Source of the DNA: Clostridium sp. 1001275B_160808_H3
Lineage (GTDB): Bacteria > Bacillota > Clostridia > Clostridiales > Clostridiaceae
Assembly (NCBI RefSeq): GCF_015550425.1
Contig: NZ_JADNAT010000023.1
Location: 1 to 52,678 of the forward strand
Length of the DNA stretch: 52,678 nt
Direction of reading: 5' to 3'
Shown here in pieces: positions 29,601 through 38,429 of the stretch (within the stretch, counting starts at the first letter, position 1; every line of letters starts with the position of its first letter). The position numbers and the translations under genes were made by a program. The notes beneath the pieces were generated by a model. The model saw only the letters and a program-made list of their open reading frames with translations. It made no database searches and was not told the DNA's origin.

Positions 29601-30150
29601 ATATATCAAGAATTCCTCCTCTTAAAGAGAATTCTCCTTTTCCTTCTACAGATTCTACCCTTTCATAACCGCTTTCTAATAGTTTTTTAGATAAATCCTT
29701 AAAATTAACATCATCATCTACACTTAATTTAAAGGTATATTCCATAAATAATTCTTTAGGAGTATAAACTGATGTTAAAGAATCTATTGATGTTACTATT
29801 ATTTTATTTTTATTATCTAAAATTTCTTTTATTACCTTTAGCCTTGCCCATCTTAAATCTCCTGAAATAGCATCTATATTATAAAAAACTACCTCTTTTG
29901 CAGGAAAATAATAAATATCATTCGTATAAAAACTTAAGTCTTCATATATATTCTTAGCTTCCATATCGCTATGTGTAAGTATTATCATAGGAGAATCTAT
30001 ACTTTCATATATCCCAAAAATACCATAGCTTTTTCCTGAATCCGATAATCCATTTATATTAATCGGGTATCTTCTTTTATTAATACCCGCTATTATTTCA
30101 CTAAAAGTAGAGTCATCTCTTAAAGGTTGTAGTACCCCCTTTAATCTCAT
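26641..30150 (-). CDS. mfd: Transcription-repair coupling factor Mfd
   Basis: Mfd pushes stalled RNA polymerase off DNA and recruits UvrA. The 1169-residue protein shows the UvrB-homology region (1-350, SLRGGILDIFPPISTYPYRIELFGD), the RNA polymerase-interacting domain (about 485-560, LKLGDYVVHANHGVGVYKGI), the RecG-like motor with Walker A LLCGDVGYGKTEVA (about 650) and DEEQRFGV (about 750), motif III LSATPIPRTLHMSL, the QLRGRVGRS motif VI, and a C-terminal TRCF domain. Full length; nothing missing. It lies 20 nt downstream of pth, the conserved pth-mfd pair. Confidence 0.97.
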   Translation of the reverse strand: MRLKGVLQPLRDDSTFSEIIAGINKRRYPININGLSDSGKSYGIFGIYESIDSPMIILTHSDMEAKNIYEDLSFYTNDIYYFPAKEVVFYNIDAISGDLRWARLKVIKEILDNKNKIIVTSIDSLTSVYTPKELFMEYTFKLSVDDDVNFKDLSKKLLESGYERVESVEGKGEFSLRGGILDIFPPISTYPYRIELFGDSIESIRTFNTESQRSIEKVDNIEIFPAKEIILNEEALNRGKEAILKEFQEIKDKNKGNDERIQKLESIISANIESLTETLTFETLDSYLPYFYDKTDSFFNYVKDYVYIIDDVKKCEGKLDSCYFEFSENYEAFLQRGGILPSQSKLLLNKDDLIEKLESQKSITLDVFAVNSKILNPIERYSFNASTLNSYQGQLDLLIDDIKEKKSKGYKTIILSGTRTRGERLVNTLRDREIESSYREDIKSIEFGEVVITFGNLLKGFEYPDLKLCVISDKDVFGEAKRKISKKASSRKGIGKIKSFAELKLGDYVVHANHGVGVYKGIKQIEVGGHTRDYLDIVYDKGDKLYVPVDQLDLVQKYIGSEGKTPKVNKLGSNEWNKAKAKVKKSINEIAEDLVKLYATRATLKGYKFRKDTEWQKQFEDEFPFEETPDQLTSLEEIKHDMETDKPMDRLLCGDVGYGKTEVAIRAAFKAVMDGKQVAFLVPTTILAEQHYKNMTKRFSDFPVKIDMISRFRSAKEQKATLQAVKEGNVDILIGTHRLVSKDIVFKDLGLLIIDEEQRFGVAQKEKIKGLKKNVDVLTLSATPIPRTLHMSLTGARDISVIETPPEERYPIQTYVVEQNDQLVRDAILREVNRGGQVYYVYNRVESIEGMAKYISELVPECKVGIIHGQMTERQLEKEMVSFMNKDYDILVCTTIIETGIDIPNVNTMIIHDSDKMGLSQLYQLRGRVGRSNRIAYAYFMYTKDKILTEVAEKRLKALKDFTELGSGFKIAMRDLEIRGAGNMMGSAQHGHMAAIGYDLYCRMLEDTIKIIKGEIEKEPIETTVDIKVDAYIPGTYIEDEIQKIEIYKKIAAIDGLEDYMDIKSELEDRYSEIPDPVYNLMDIAYIKSRAKLISIEEIKETPKEVKFIFADGIKNLNIIYKYLLENYKDKVFLMFGENPYFAVRSSEIKKEKALGFYKEMLDNLTKNM

Positions 30151-30170
30151 TAATATACACCGTCCTTAAT

Positions 30171-30746
30171 CTATTCTTTTTTTGATGATTTAAACCCATT
30201 AAATTTATTCATTGCTTCCTTTGTTCCATCTTTTATTATAACTTCTACGGATTTTGAAGAGGCATCTATAACTTCCATCAAACTATCCATTTCTTCTTTG
30301 TTAAATCTGCCCAAAACATGAGATACTAAATCACCTGTAGGTTGTCCTACGCCTATTTTAATCCTTGGAAAAATATCTGTGCCCATATTAGCTATTATAC
30401 TCTTTATACCATTATGTCCACCAGCACTTCCTTTTTCCCTAATTCTAAGTTTTCCAACTTCTAAACTAATATCATCATATATAACTATAACTTCATCATT
30501 TTCTAATTTATAAAAATTTATAACTTCTCGTACACTTTCACCACTTAAATTCATATAAGTTGTTGGCTTCAACAAAATAACCTTATTATTATTTATAAAT
30601 CCTTCTCCGTATACTCCTTTAAATTTTGTCCTATTTACATCTATATTATACTTATCTGAAATATAGTCTATAGCCTCAAATCCTATATTATGTCTAGTTC
30701 CATCGTATTCTTTTCCTGGATTTCCTAATCCGACAATCAAAAACAT
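30171..30746 (-). CDS. pth: Peptidyl-tRNA hydrolase
   Basis: Releases tRNA from peptidyl-tRNA that dropped off ribosomes. The 191-residue form starts [23 protein letters not shown], with the catalytic His in TRHNIGF (about residue 20), the Asn-containing [10 protein letters not shown], the Asp of IVIYDDISL (about 93) and [10 protein letters not shown]. The frame continues 10 codons upstream to another ATG, but GGAGGCAG sits in front of the ATG at 30746 and the shorter start aligns with the family. Cotranscribed with mfd. Confidence 0.95.
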   Translation of the reverse strand: MFLIVGLGNPGKEYDGTRHNIGFEAIDYISDKYNIDVNRTKFKGVYGEGFINNNKVILLKPTTYMNLSGESVREVINFYKLENDEVIVIYDDISLEVGKLRIREKGSAGGHNGIKSIIANMGTDIFPRIKIGVGQPTGDLVSHVLGRFNKEEMDSLMEVIDASSKSVEVIIKDGTKEAMNKFNGFKSSKKE

Positions 30747-30867
30747 ATTATGCTGCCTCCTAATTGCTATTAGCATATTTATTATTATACTAGCTTTTTA
30801 CAATAATAAAAGTACTTAAAATAAAATTGCAACCCTTAAATAGAGCTGCAAACAATTATATTTATTT

Positions 30868-32004
30868 TTATTTATTATAAATCTTTATTTCTAAGTCTTT
30901 TACTTCACCAGAACGCATTACTTTACATTTTAATATGTCTCCTGGTGCTTTATTTTTTAATATTTCAGATATTTGACTAATACTAATTATCTTTTCTCCA
31001 TCAATTTCAAATATTATATCTGTAGGACGTAGCCCAGATTTATATGAACTTCCCTCTTGGTTAATTGCTGCAATATAAAAACCAGCTGCGTCAGTATACT
31101 CCTCACCGTTAATAAATCCTCCTTCTGAAATACCTAGCATATCTTTTATCTTATTTGTTGAACTTATTATTTCCTCTAGAGAACTAAAATCAACAGCATA
31201 GTATAGTCCATTTTGATTCATCTCATTCGTTATTTTATAACTGGCAATACCTATAATTTCTCCATTTATATTACTTATTATTCCTCCAGTATTCATAGCT
31301 GTTACTGGAGTACTAATTTCTAATAACTTATGCCTAATATTATTAGTATTTATGCTTCTATTAGTTGCTGTTACTATTCCTGGTATTATATTATCTATGT
31401 AATCGCTACCAGTGGAATTACTAATAAGAAGTATCCTGTCTCCTTCTAATATATCTGATTTTGCTACAAATTTAATTGGTGTTAATTCCTCATTATAATT
31501 CACTTGTATAAGCGCAATATCTATATCTTCATCTGCTACAACTATTTTAGCCTCTATAGGCTTAACCCCTGTAGATGGCAATTTTACATATATATTTTTA
31601 AAAGCCTTTATTTTTGAATAGCTTGTTAATATCTTCCCATCACTTTCTATTATTACTCCAGTTGTATTACTGTCAAAATATTTATTTTGTGTTAAATTAA
31701 CCTCACTATCGCTTATTGTTACTAGAGATTGTTTTACTTTTTCTATCAATTCAGAATACTCTAAAGAAACAGTACCTTTTTCTGATTTATCATTGATTTC
31801 ATTAATTAAATCTCTATATTTGCTTTCAATAAATAAACTTGAAAATAGTGCCCCTGATAATCCTGCTATAATTAATAAACTTAAAAACTTACTAAGCATC
31901 TTAATGTTAGATTTTGTTCTCTTTCTTTTAAATTTTATTGAAGGGAAGCTTTCATTTACCAACTCATCTTTATCACTAAATCTATCCTTCAACTTTTTAT
32001 TCAT
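30868..32004 (-). CDS. HtrA-like membrane protein with PDZ domain, catalytic residues lost (pseudoprotease)
   Basis: The 378-residue protein has a basic N terminus, one membrane segment (about 38-58), an HtrA-type trypsin fold (about 85-285) and a C-terminal PDZ domain (about 290-375, GFYIAAINQEGSSYKSGLRPTDIIFEIDGEKI). The fold is plain (TGVIIESDGKILT, DIDIALIQV, GIVTATNRS), but the catalytic triad is broken: the usual NHV is SYSK and the usual GNSGG is MNTGG, so both His and Ser are gone; only the Asp remains. It should bind peptides outside the membrane without cutting them. It starts 24 nt after the kinase gene stop, in one operon with the two-component system. Confidence 0.8.
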   Translation of the reverse strand: MNKKLKDRFSDKDELVNESFPSIKFKRKRTKSNIKMLSKFLSLLIIAGLSGALFSSLFIESKYRDLINEINDKSEKGTVSLEYSELIEKVKQSLVTISDSEVNLTQNKYFDSNTTGVIIESDGKILTSYSKIKAFKNIYVKLPSTGVKPIEAKIVVADEDIDIALIQVNYNEELTPIKFVAKSDILEGDRILLISNSTGSDYIDNIIPGIVTATNRSINTNNIRHKLLEISTPVTAMNTGGIISNINGEIIGIASYKITNEMNQNGLYYAVDFSSLEEIISSTNKIKDMLGISEGGFINGEEYTDAAGFYIAAINQEGSSYKSGLRPTDIIFEIDGEKIISISQISEILKNKAPGDILKCKVMRSGEVKDLEIKIYNK

Positions 32005-32028
32005 AAAACCCCTCCTCCAACATTAACT

Positions 32029-33453
32029 TTATTTAATCGATCTTTTAAGTGTAAAAGTAAACTTAACACCTTTTCCTTCTATGTTGTTAAACCAAATATC
32101 TTGATTGTGCTGAGATAATATCAATCTGACTATCGGTAGTCCTAGTCCTGTACTTATTTTATTGGTTCTAGCCTTATCCATCTTGTAAAACCTTTCCCAT
32201 ATTTTATTAACATCCTCTTTAGGGATATTTGGCCCACTATTAAATATACTAACATATACAACTTCACCCTTTGCATATGTTTCTATTTGTATCTTTCCAT
32301 ATTCATCTCCATATTTTATGGCATTTTCAAGAAGATTAGTTACAACTTGTATTATTCTATCTCTATCACCCATGCAGTATTCATGACTATCACTAAATAT
32401 GACCTCAACTTTAATTTTTTTATCATTTATCTTTCCTTCTAGATTTAATGCACATAATGTTATTATTTCATTTATATCTAACTTAGTCACTTTTAACTTA
32501 AACTTTCCTGATTCCATAGTTGATATATCTAACAAATCATTCACAAGCCTTGATAATCTACAAACTTCATCATTTACTATATTCAAATAATAATTTTCTT
32601 TATCTTTTGGAATAACCCCATCAATAATACCTGTTATGAAACCTTTAATTGATGTTATTGGAGACCTTAATTCATGCGATACATTTGAGATAAATTCACG
32701 TCTCACATTATCGACCTTTTCTAAAGATTCTGCCATTACATTGAATGAATTTGCTAATTCTCCTATTTCATCATCTGAATCTATATAAACTCGCTTCTCT
32801 ACCTCACCCTTTGCTAGTTTCTTAGCTGCACTATTAATTTCAGATAAAGGATTTATTAATATTTTTCGAGAGAAATAGTATGCAATTACACTCGATAAAA
32901 TAACAGCACCTAATACAGATATCCATATCACACTATATAAATCTTTTAAAGCTCTATCACTTTCAATGTCTTCGAAAACTACTACTATACCTTTAAAGCT
33001 TTCTTCATTAAATAATGGAGTTGAATAAAGCTTAAGTTTTTTATTAGATTTATCAAAAAAATTTTTTTCTAACATCTGCCCAGATTTTAATATTTTTAAA
33101 TCTGAATCAGATATGTCTATTTTTTTATACATTAAGTGCCCAAGACTCTCATCAGATACGGCATATACATAACCTTGATTATCTAAAATTATAGAATCCA
33201 TATCAACAGAAATTTTTATTATATTCATTACACTTTTTAAATCATCATACCTAGTTTCACTATTTTCATTTAAAAATTCTTCTGTAGAACCTTGAATTAT
33301 ATCCATGTATTTACTTATACGTTCAGATCTTTCAATTGAATATTCTCTATTAATCCAAGTTGATAAAACCATTCCTATCAATATTAATACTATTACTGTA
33401 ATAGATGAAAAGGTAATTAAAATTTTATATATTACACTTTTCTTTTTCATCAT
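32029..33453 (-). CDS. Sensor histidine kinase, two transmembrane segments with HAMP
   Basis: The 474-residue kinase has TM1 (about 8-30), an outer sensing domain (about 31-165), TM2 (about 168-190), HAMP (about 190-243), HisKA with the phospho-acceptor His in FISNVSHELRSPITSIKGF (about 255-273), and a HATPase_c domain with N box VVTNLLENAIKYG, and TGLGLPIVRLIL. It resembles the WalK/PhoR/VicK layout but lacks a PAS domain that I can see. The ATG overlaps the response-regulator stop by 4 nt (ATGA), so the two are translationally coupled. The signal is unknown; the HtrA-like gene downstream suggests an envelope stress or cell-surface signal. Confidence 0.92.
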   Translation of the reverse strand: MMKKKSVIYKILITFSSITVIVLILIGMVLSTWINREYSIERSERISKYMDIIQGSTEEFLNENSETRYDDLKSVMNIIKISVDMDSIILDNQGYVYAVSDESLGHLMYKKIDISDSDLKILKSGQMLEKNFFDKSNKKLKLYSTPLFNEESFKGIVVVFEDIESDRALKDLYSVIWISVLGAVILSSVIAYYFSRKILINPLSEINSAAKKLAKGEVEKRVYIDSDDEIGELANSFNVMAESLEKVDNVRREFISNVSHELRSPITSIKGFITGIIDGVIPKDKENYYLNIVNDEVCRLSRLVNDLLDISTMESGKFKLKVTKLDINEIITLCALNLEGKINDKKIKVEVIFSDSHEYCMGDRDRIIQVVTNLLENAIKYGDEYGKIQIETYAKGEVVYVSIFNSGPNIPKEDVNKIWERFYKMDKARTNKISTGLGLPIVRLILSQHNQDIWFNNIEGKGVKFTFTLKRSIK

Positions 33454-34136
33454 TTCACCTCAAATTTATATCCAACACCCCAAACAGTTTCTATTTGCCA
33501 ATTTTCTCCGCAACTTATTTTTTCTCTTAATCTTTTAATATGAACATCAACAGTTCTAGAATCTCCTGGATAATCATATCCCCATACTTCACAAAGTAGC
33601 TGTTCTCTTGTAAACACCTTATTTTTATTGCTTGCTAAATAATGAAGTAATTCGAATTCTTTAGGCGGCATTTTTATTTCAACACCTTTATAAACAACAT
33701 TATAAGAATTTGCATCTATAACTAAATCTGAATAATTTATTATTTCAGTATTCTTTTCATCATAATTATATCTTCTCATAACAGCTTTAACTCTTGCCAA
33801 AAGTTCTTTCGGCTCAAATGGCTTCACTATATAATCATCGGCCCCTAGTTCTAAAGCTAAAACTTTATCAAATGTATCCCCCTTTGCAGTCAACATTATC
33901 ACCGGGATTTCACTTGATTTTCTAATCCACTTTAAAACCTCTATTCCATCCACTCCAGGTAGCATAATATCTAAAAGTATTAAGTCTGGCTTAAAATCTC
34001 CAAAAGCAATGCAAGCCTCTCTTCCATTATGACATCTTCTAGTTTCATATCCTGAGCTTATTAAATACATATTTATTACTTCACATATGTTTTCATCATC
34101 GTCAACAATTAATACTCTACCTAATCTATTATCCAT
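33450..34136 (-). CDS. OmpR/PhoB-family response regulator
   Basis: The 228-residue regulator has a receiver domain with the acidic pair VDDDEN, the phospho-acceptor Asp in LILLDIMLPGVDG (about 53), VIMLTAK and KPFEPKEL, and a C-terminal winged helix (about 130-226, PPKEFELLHYLASNKNKVFTREQLLCEVWGYDYPGDSRTVDVHI). The open frame could begin 11 codons earlier, but GAGGACGG precedes the ATG at 34136. It partners the adjacent kinase. A palindrome overlapping its likely promoter (34213-34236) could mean autoregulation. Confidence 0.93.
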   Translation of the reverse strand: MDNRLGRVLIVDDDENICEVINMYLISSGYETRRCHNGREACIAFGDFKPDLILLDIMLPGVDGIEVLKWIRKSSEIPVIMLTAKGDTFDKVLALELGADDYIVKPFEPKELLARVKAVMRRYNYDEKNTEIINYSDLVIDANSYNVVYKGVEIKMPPKEFELLHYLASNKNKVFTREQLLCEVWGYDYPGDSRTVDVHIKRLREKISCGENWQIETVWGVGYKFEVK

Positions 34137-34212
34137 AATAACACCGTCCTCATGTTTATTATAATTCATTTATATCCTATATAAAAATTATTATATTAAT
34201 TATAAACAATAA

Positions 34213-34236
34213 TTAATAATTGTTACAAATTATTAA
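34213..34236. promoter_or_regulatory. Palindrome at the likely promoter of the two-component operon
   Basis: TTAATAATT-gttaca-AATTATTAA, perfect 9-bp arms. On the minus strand its centre contributes a weak -35 (TTGTAA) 18 nt before TATAAT, about 75 nt ahead of the response-regulator start. Operator function is inference. Confidence 0.4.
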
Positions 34237-34253
34237 TCATTGACATAATTAAT

Positions 34254-34287
34254 AGGCCTCTAAAAAGTTTGTGCTTTTTAGAGGCCT
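34254..34287 (-). terminator. Terminator of prs
   Basis: AGGCCTCTAAAAAG / CTTTTTAGAGGCCT, perfect 14-bp arms with a 6-nt loop, 16 nt after the prs stop codon. Confidence 0.85.
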
Positions 34288-34303
34288 TTTATCCTATTAT
34301 GTA

Positions 34304-35263
34304 TTAAACTTCAAATAATTTGCTTATTGGTTCATCATCATATATTCTCTTTATTGCTTCTGCAAATAATGGTGCTACTGATAATGATTTAAATTTCACT
34401 AAACCATCTTTTTCAGGTAACTTAATTGTATTTAACATAACTAACTCTTCTATTGCAGAATTATTAATTCTTTCGAAAGCAGGACCTGATAAAACTCCAT
34501 GAGTACAGCATGCATAAACATTTTTAGCACCCAAATCTTTTAATGCATTTGCTGCATTTGCTATAGTTCCTGCAGTATCTATCATATCATCTATTAAGAT
34601 ACACTTTTTACCTTCAACATCACCTATTATGTTCATAATTTCTGATACATTTGCCTTTGGTCTTCTCTTATCTATAATTGCTATTGGTGCATGTAATCTA
34701 TCAGCAAACTTTCTTGCTCTAGTAACGCTTCCTAAATCAGGTGAAACAACTACAACATCATCTCTATCATCAAAGCCCTTTTCAACAAAATATTTAGCTA
34801 ATATTGGTGATCCTAATAAATGATCAACTGGTATATTGAAATATCCTTGAATTTGTGCTGCGTGTAGATCCATAGTTAATACTCTATGAGCTCCTGCTGC
34901 AGTTAAAAGATCTGCAACTAATTTAGCTGTTATTGGGTCTCTTGACTTAGCTTTTCTATCTTGTCTCGCATATCCATAATAAGGCATAACAACTGTAATT
35001 CTACCTGCTGAAGCTCTCTTAAATGCATCTATCATTATTAAAAGTTCCATTAAATTATTGTTAACTGGTGAACTAGTTGATTGAACTAAGAACACATCTG
35101 TTCCTCTTACAGTTTCTGCTATATCAACTGATATTTCTCCATCACTAAAAGTTGAAACCTTAGCTTTACCTAATGGCAAACCTAAAATGTCAGCAATTTC
35201 TTTTGCTAATTCTGGATGTGAGTTTCCAGTAAATATTTTAATATTTTTTCCATGGGTTATCAT
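34304..35263 (-). CDS. prs: Ribose-phosphate pyrophosphokinase (PRPP synthetase)
   Basis: Makes PRPP from ribose 5-phosphate and ATP for purine, pyrimidine, His and Trp synthesis. The 319-residue protein carries [29 protein letters not shown], the flexible loop [25 protein letters not shown], the catalytic [19 protein letters not shown] and the PRPP motif [14 protein letters not shown] (about 218-231). AAGGAGG ahead of the ATG. It follows glmU by 49 nt, the standard glmU-prs pair. Confidence 0.97.
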   Translation of the reverse strand: MITHGKNIKIFTGNSHPELAKEIADILGLPLGKAKVSTFSDGEISVDIAETVRGTDVFLVQSTSSPVNNNLMELLIMIDAFKRASAGRITVVMPYYGYARQDRKAKSRDPITAKLVADLLTAAGAHRVLTMDLHAAQIQGYFNIPVDHLLGSPILAKYFVEKGFDDRDDVVVVSPDLGSVTRARKFADRLHAPIAIIDKRRPKANVSEIMNIIGDVEGKKCILIDDMIDTAGTIANAANALKDLGAKNVYACCTHGVLSGPAFERINNSAIEELVMLNTIKLPEKDGLVKFKSLSVAPLFAEAIKRIYDDEPISKLFEV

Positions 35264-35312
35264 TGTGTGAAGACCTCCTTAAAATTTTTGGCACTTTTGT
35301 TTATCTAAATAA

Positions 35313-36683
35313 CTATTTGTTAGTAAGACCTTTTTTAGCCACCCAACCTTCAATATTCCTTTGTTTTGCTCTTGCTACTGCAAGTTCTCCTTCTTTTACA
35401 TCATTAGTAATTGTTGAACCTGCAGCTATATATGTGTTATCTTCAACATTAACTGGAGATACTAAATTAGTGTTGCAACCTATAAAGCTATTGTTCCCAA
35501 TTTTAGTTTTATGTTTCTTTTGTCCATCATAATTAACAACTACTGTTCCACAGCCAAAATTACAATTTTCACCTACAGAAGCATCACCTATATATGTTAA
35601 GTGTGATACCTTAGTATTATTCCCAATAGTTGATTTTTTAATTTCTACAAAATCCCCTATTCTTGCTCCAGATCCAATTACAGATTCTGGTCTTATATAT
35701 GCAAATGGGCCTACTGTAGTACTTTCACCAATTTGGCTATCAATAATAACTGAAGATTGAATTTCTACATTATTTGAAATTATACTGTTTGATATTCTTG
35801 AATTTGGATATAAAATAACACCTTCTCCAATTTTAGTGTTTCCTTCTAAAACATTACCTGGATAGATGATTGTATCTCGTCCTATTTCTACATCATCACC
35901 TATATATGTAGTGCTTGGATCTATTAATGTTACGCCGTTTATCATATGTTTTGTATTAATTCTATTTCTTAATATTCCTTCTGCTTCTGATAATTGTACT
36001 CTTGAATTAACACCTATAGTTTCTTCATAATCAATTACAACTGCTCCTACTTTTTTACCCTCTTCTTTTAATATTCCAATAACATCTGTTAAGTAATATT
36101 CACCTTGGTTATTATTATTAGATAATTTATCTAATGAATTTAAAAGCATTTCTATATCAAAGCAATATATTGCTGCATTCATTTCATTTATTTTTAGCTC
36201 TTCTTCAGTACAGTCTTTATGCTCAACTATTTTTAAAACTTCATCATTTTCTCTAACGATTCTTCCATATCCAGTTGGATCTTCAACTATTGAACTTAAT
36301 AATGTAGCACTATTATTATTTTCTATATGTGTTTTAAATAAATTATCAACTGTTTCGGCTTTTATTAAAGGTGCATCACCACAAAAAACTCCTACAACAC
36401 CTTTTTTACCTCTTAAAAAATCAATAGCACATTTTACCGCATGACCTGTACCTAATTGTTCATCTTGTAATGAATAACTGACATTTCTGGATGAAGTTTT
36501 TTCTTTTACAAGCTCTGCTCCTTTTCCAATAATAACATTTATATCATCTATATTAGCTTTTCTCATAGTATCTATAACATGATTAACCATTTCTTTACCA
36601 CATACTTTATGTAAAACCTTTGGCAAATCAGATTTTATTCTAGTTCCTTGTCCAGCTGCTAAAATTAATGCACATTTATACAT
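35313..36683 (-). CDS. glmU: Bifunctional GlcN-1-P acetyltransferase / UDP-GlcNAc pyrophosphorylase
   Basis: Catalyses the last two steps to UDP-GlcNAc for peptidoglycan. The 456-residue protein has the N-terminal nucleotidyltransferase (1-230: [38 protein letters not shown]) and a left-handed beta-helix of hexapeptide repeats (about 250-440) with the acetyl-CoA site around [28 protein letters not shown]. Length and both halves are complete. It is cotranscribed with prs. Confidence 0.97.
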   Translation of the reverse strand: MYKCALILAAGQGTRIKSDLPKVLHKVCGKEMVNHVIDTMRKANIDDINVIIGKGAELVKEKTSSRNVSYSLQDEQLGTGHAVKCAIDFLRGKKGVVGVFCGDAPLIKAETVDNLFKTHIENNNSATLLSSIVEDPTGYGRIVRENDEVLKIVEHKDCTEEELKINEMNAAIYCFDIEMLLNSLDKLSNNNNQGEYYLTDVIGILKEEGKKVGAVVIDYEETIGVNSRVQLSEAEGILRNRINTKHMINGVTLIDPSTTYIGDDVEIGRDTIIYPGNVLEGNTKIGEGVILYPNSRISNSIISNNVEIQSSVIIDSQIGESTTVGPFAYIRPESVIGSGARIGDFVEIKKSTIGNNTKVSHLTYIGDASVGENCNFGCGTVVVNYDGQKKHKTKIGNNSFIGCNTNLVSPVNVEDNTYIAAGSTITNDVKEGELAVARAKQRNIEGWVAKKGLTNK

Positions 36684-36880
36684 AAAAAAACACCTCTCTA
36701 TAAAATGTTAAGGACAAATTTATAATTAATTAAAAAAATGTTCGTAAACATCTCATTCTATTATATTGTATTAGAAAAAGTATTTCAACCTATTTATCCT
36801 TTCATATATATCTACTATACCTATATATTTTGTGAATTTCATCAACATATATCAAAACAAAAATAAATTTTTACAAAAAA

Positions 36881-36904
36881 AATAAAAGGGTTAACCCTTT
36901 TATT
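36881..36904. terminator. Terminator of spoVG
   Basis: AATAAAAGGG-TTAA-CCCTTTTATT is a perfect 24-nt palindrome 16 nt after the spoVG stop, flanked by A- and T-runs. Confidence 0.85.
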
Positions 36905-36919
36905 TTTAAATAACATATT

Positions 36920-37204
36920 TTAGCCAACTACTTCCTCAGAATCCTCTTCAAGCTTAGCTTTTTCATAAGCTTCAAGTATTGAATTCTGAATCTTTTCTCT
37001 AGTGTCTGTGTTAATAGGATGTGCTATATCCTTAAACTCTCCATCTGGTGTCTTTCTACTTGGCATAGCTATAAATAATCCATTTTGTCCTTCGATTACC
37101 TTGATGTCATGAACTACAAATTCGTTGTCAAATGTAACAGAAACTATAGCCTTCATTTTTCCATCGGAAGCTATCTTTCTAATTCTTACATCGGTTATTG
37201 TCAT
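36920..37204 (-). CDS. spoVG: SpoVG, RNA/DNA-binding regulator
   Basis: The 94-residue protein starts [11 protein letters not shown] and has the family core [46 protein letters not shown]. SpoVG is a small nucleic-acid-binding regulator of septation, sporulation and surface genes in Firmicutes. GGAGGTG is the ribosome binding site. It is preceded by an excellent sigma-H promoter (37237-37265) and ended by its own terminator, and lies between purR and glmU as usual. Confidence 0.97.
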   Translation of the reverse strand: MTITDVRIRKIASDGKMKAIVSVTFDNEFVVHDIKVIEGQNGLFIAMPSRKTPDGEFKDIAHPINTDTREKIQNSILEAYEKAKLEEDSEEVVG

Positions 37205-37236
37205 CGCACTACACCTCCGTTGCTCTGATAGATATA

Positions 37237-37265
37237 AAATTCTATAAAAAATATAAAAATCCTTC
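37237..37265 (-). promoter_or_regulatory. sigma-H promoter of spoVG
   Basis: Minus strand GAAGGATTT (37257-37265), 11 nt, ATAGAATTT (37237-37245): a full match to the sigma-H consensus RnAGGAwWW - 11 to 12 nt - RnnGAAww. A long A/T tract lies immediately upstream, as at the Bacillus spoVG promoter. Confidence 0.85.
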
Positions 37266-37331
37266 TTTTATTTAAAAATTTTTTAAATTTTTTAAAAATT
37301 TACAACTTTGTGTAACTTAACCGTATTTTTT

Positions 37332-38150
37332 TTAATTATTTATCAAATTTGAAGGTCTAACCTCTAAATCTTTTGATTCACCTAGATGTCTTAATTCTAC
37401 TATAGATATATAATTATCAACTCTTTTTTGAGCCACTCCTATGTTATCTACTAAAACTCCAATTCCTATTAATTCACTATCAAATTCTTTTAATAAATCC
37501 TTTATTCCTTGTGCAGTTCCACCACCTCTTAAGAAATCATCTATAAATATACATTTACTTTTCGTTCTCATTGATTTCTTTGAAAGCGACATCTGTTGAA
37601 TTCTTCCGCTAGTACCTGACACATAATTTATTGTAACAGTCGATCCCTCTGTTACTTTGTTATCTCTTCTTATTATAACTAGTGGAATTCCTAAATTTCT
37701 TGCAACTTCATAAGCAAGTGGAATTCCTTTAGTTTCAACTGTAACGACATAATCTACGTCCTTATTATAAAATACCGAAGATAATATAACTCCAGCTTTA
37801 CTTATAATTTGTGGATTATACATTAAATCTGTCATGTATATAAAGTTTCCTGGAACAATTCTACTTTCATCTTTCAACATTTCACATAAATCTTCAGCAA
37901 ATTTTTTTCTACTTTCATTTTCTATTCCAGGAATATATTTTATTCCCCCTGCTGCTCCAGCTATTGTTTCAACTTTTCCCATTTCTAATTTTTCTAAAAT
38001 TTCTCTTACAATTACTATATCTTCACTTATGGTTGATTTTGCTGCATTTAATAAATCTGAAAACTTATTTAATCCAATGACCTTATTTGGGTTCTCAGTT
38101 AAAATTTTTGTAATGGCCACTACTCTGCTATTTCTACTTAGCTTTTCCAA
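37332..38150 (-). CDS. purR: Purine operon repressor PurR (PRPP-responsive)
   Basis: The 272-residue protein has an N-terminal winged helix (about 1-75, with NRNSRVVAITKIL-like start and AKSTISEDIVIVREILEK) and a C-terminal phosphoribosyltransferase-like domain with the PRPP site KCIFIDDFLRGGGTAQGIKDLL (about 199-220). In Bacillus PRPP releases PurR from PurBox DNA. The start codon is TTG (38148-38150) with AGGTGAT upstream. It is divergent from murC and 128 nt upstream of spoVG. Confidence 0.94.
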   Translation of the reverse strand: MEKLSRNSRVVAITKILTENPNKVIGLNKFSDLLNAAKSTISEDIVIVREILEKLEMGKVETIAGAAGGIKYIPGIENESRKKFAEDLCEMLKDESRIVPGNFIYMTDLMYNPQIISKAGVILSSVFYNKDVDYVVTVETKGIPLAYEVARNLGIPLVIIRRDNKVTEGSTVTINYVSGTSGRIQQMSLSKKSMRTKSKCIFIDDFLRGGGTAQGIKDLLKEFDSELIGIGVLVDNIGVAQKRVDNYISIVELRHLGESKDLEVRPSNLINN

Positions 38151-38429
38151 AATATATCACCTACAATTTTAATTTTTTCCGAATTATTCGTTAGTTTCAA
38201 GCATCTAATATTCATATTTTATTCTATATTTTTCTCAATATCAATAGATTTTAATCAGTTATCTCCTATTTAACTTATAATTATTATTTTTTTAATAAAA
38301 TTTTATCAATTTAATTAATATAAAGCTTTTTTATGTGTTCATTTTCTTAAATTTGTATATAATTATAAGGTGATAACTATTTACAGTAATTTTTATAAAA
38401 GAATTCTTAATAATAAAGGGGTTGATTTT

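Noticed and set aside
35263..35532. Antisense open frames inside glmU, prs, glyS, xylB and others
   Set aside because: They lie opposite strongly conserved genes, lack ribosome binding sites and show no protein-like motifs; they are shadows of codon bias.
38179..38190. CCGAATTATTCG in the purR-murC gap as a PurBox pair
   Set aside because: The CGAA and TTCG halves are only two bases apart, whereas PurR boxes are normally separated by much more; the flanks do not match well.
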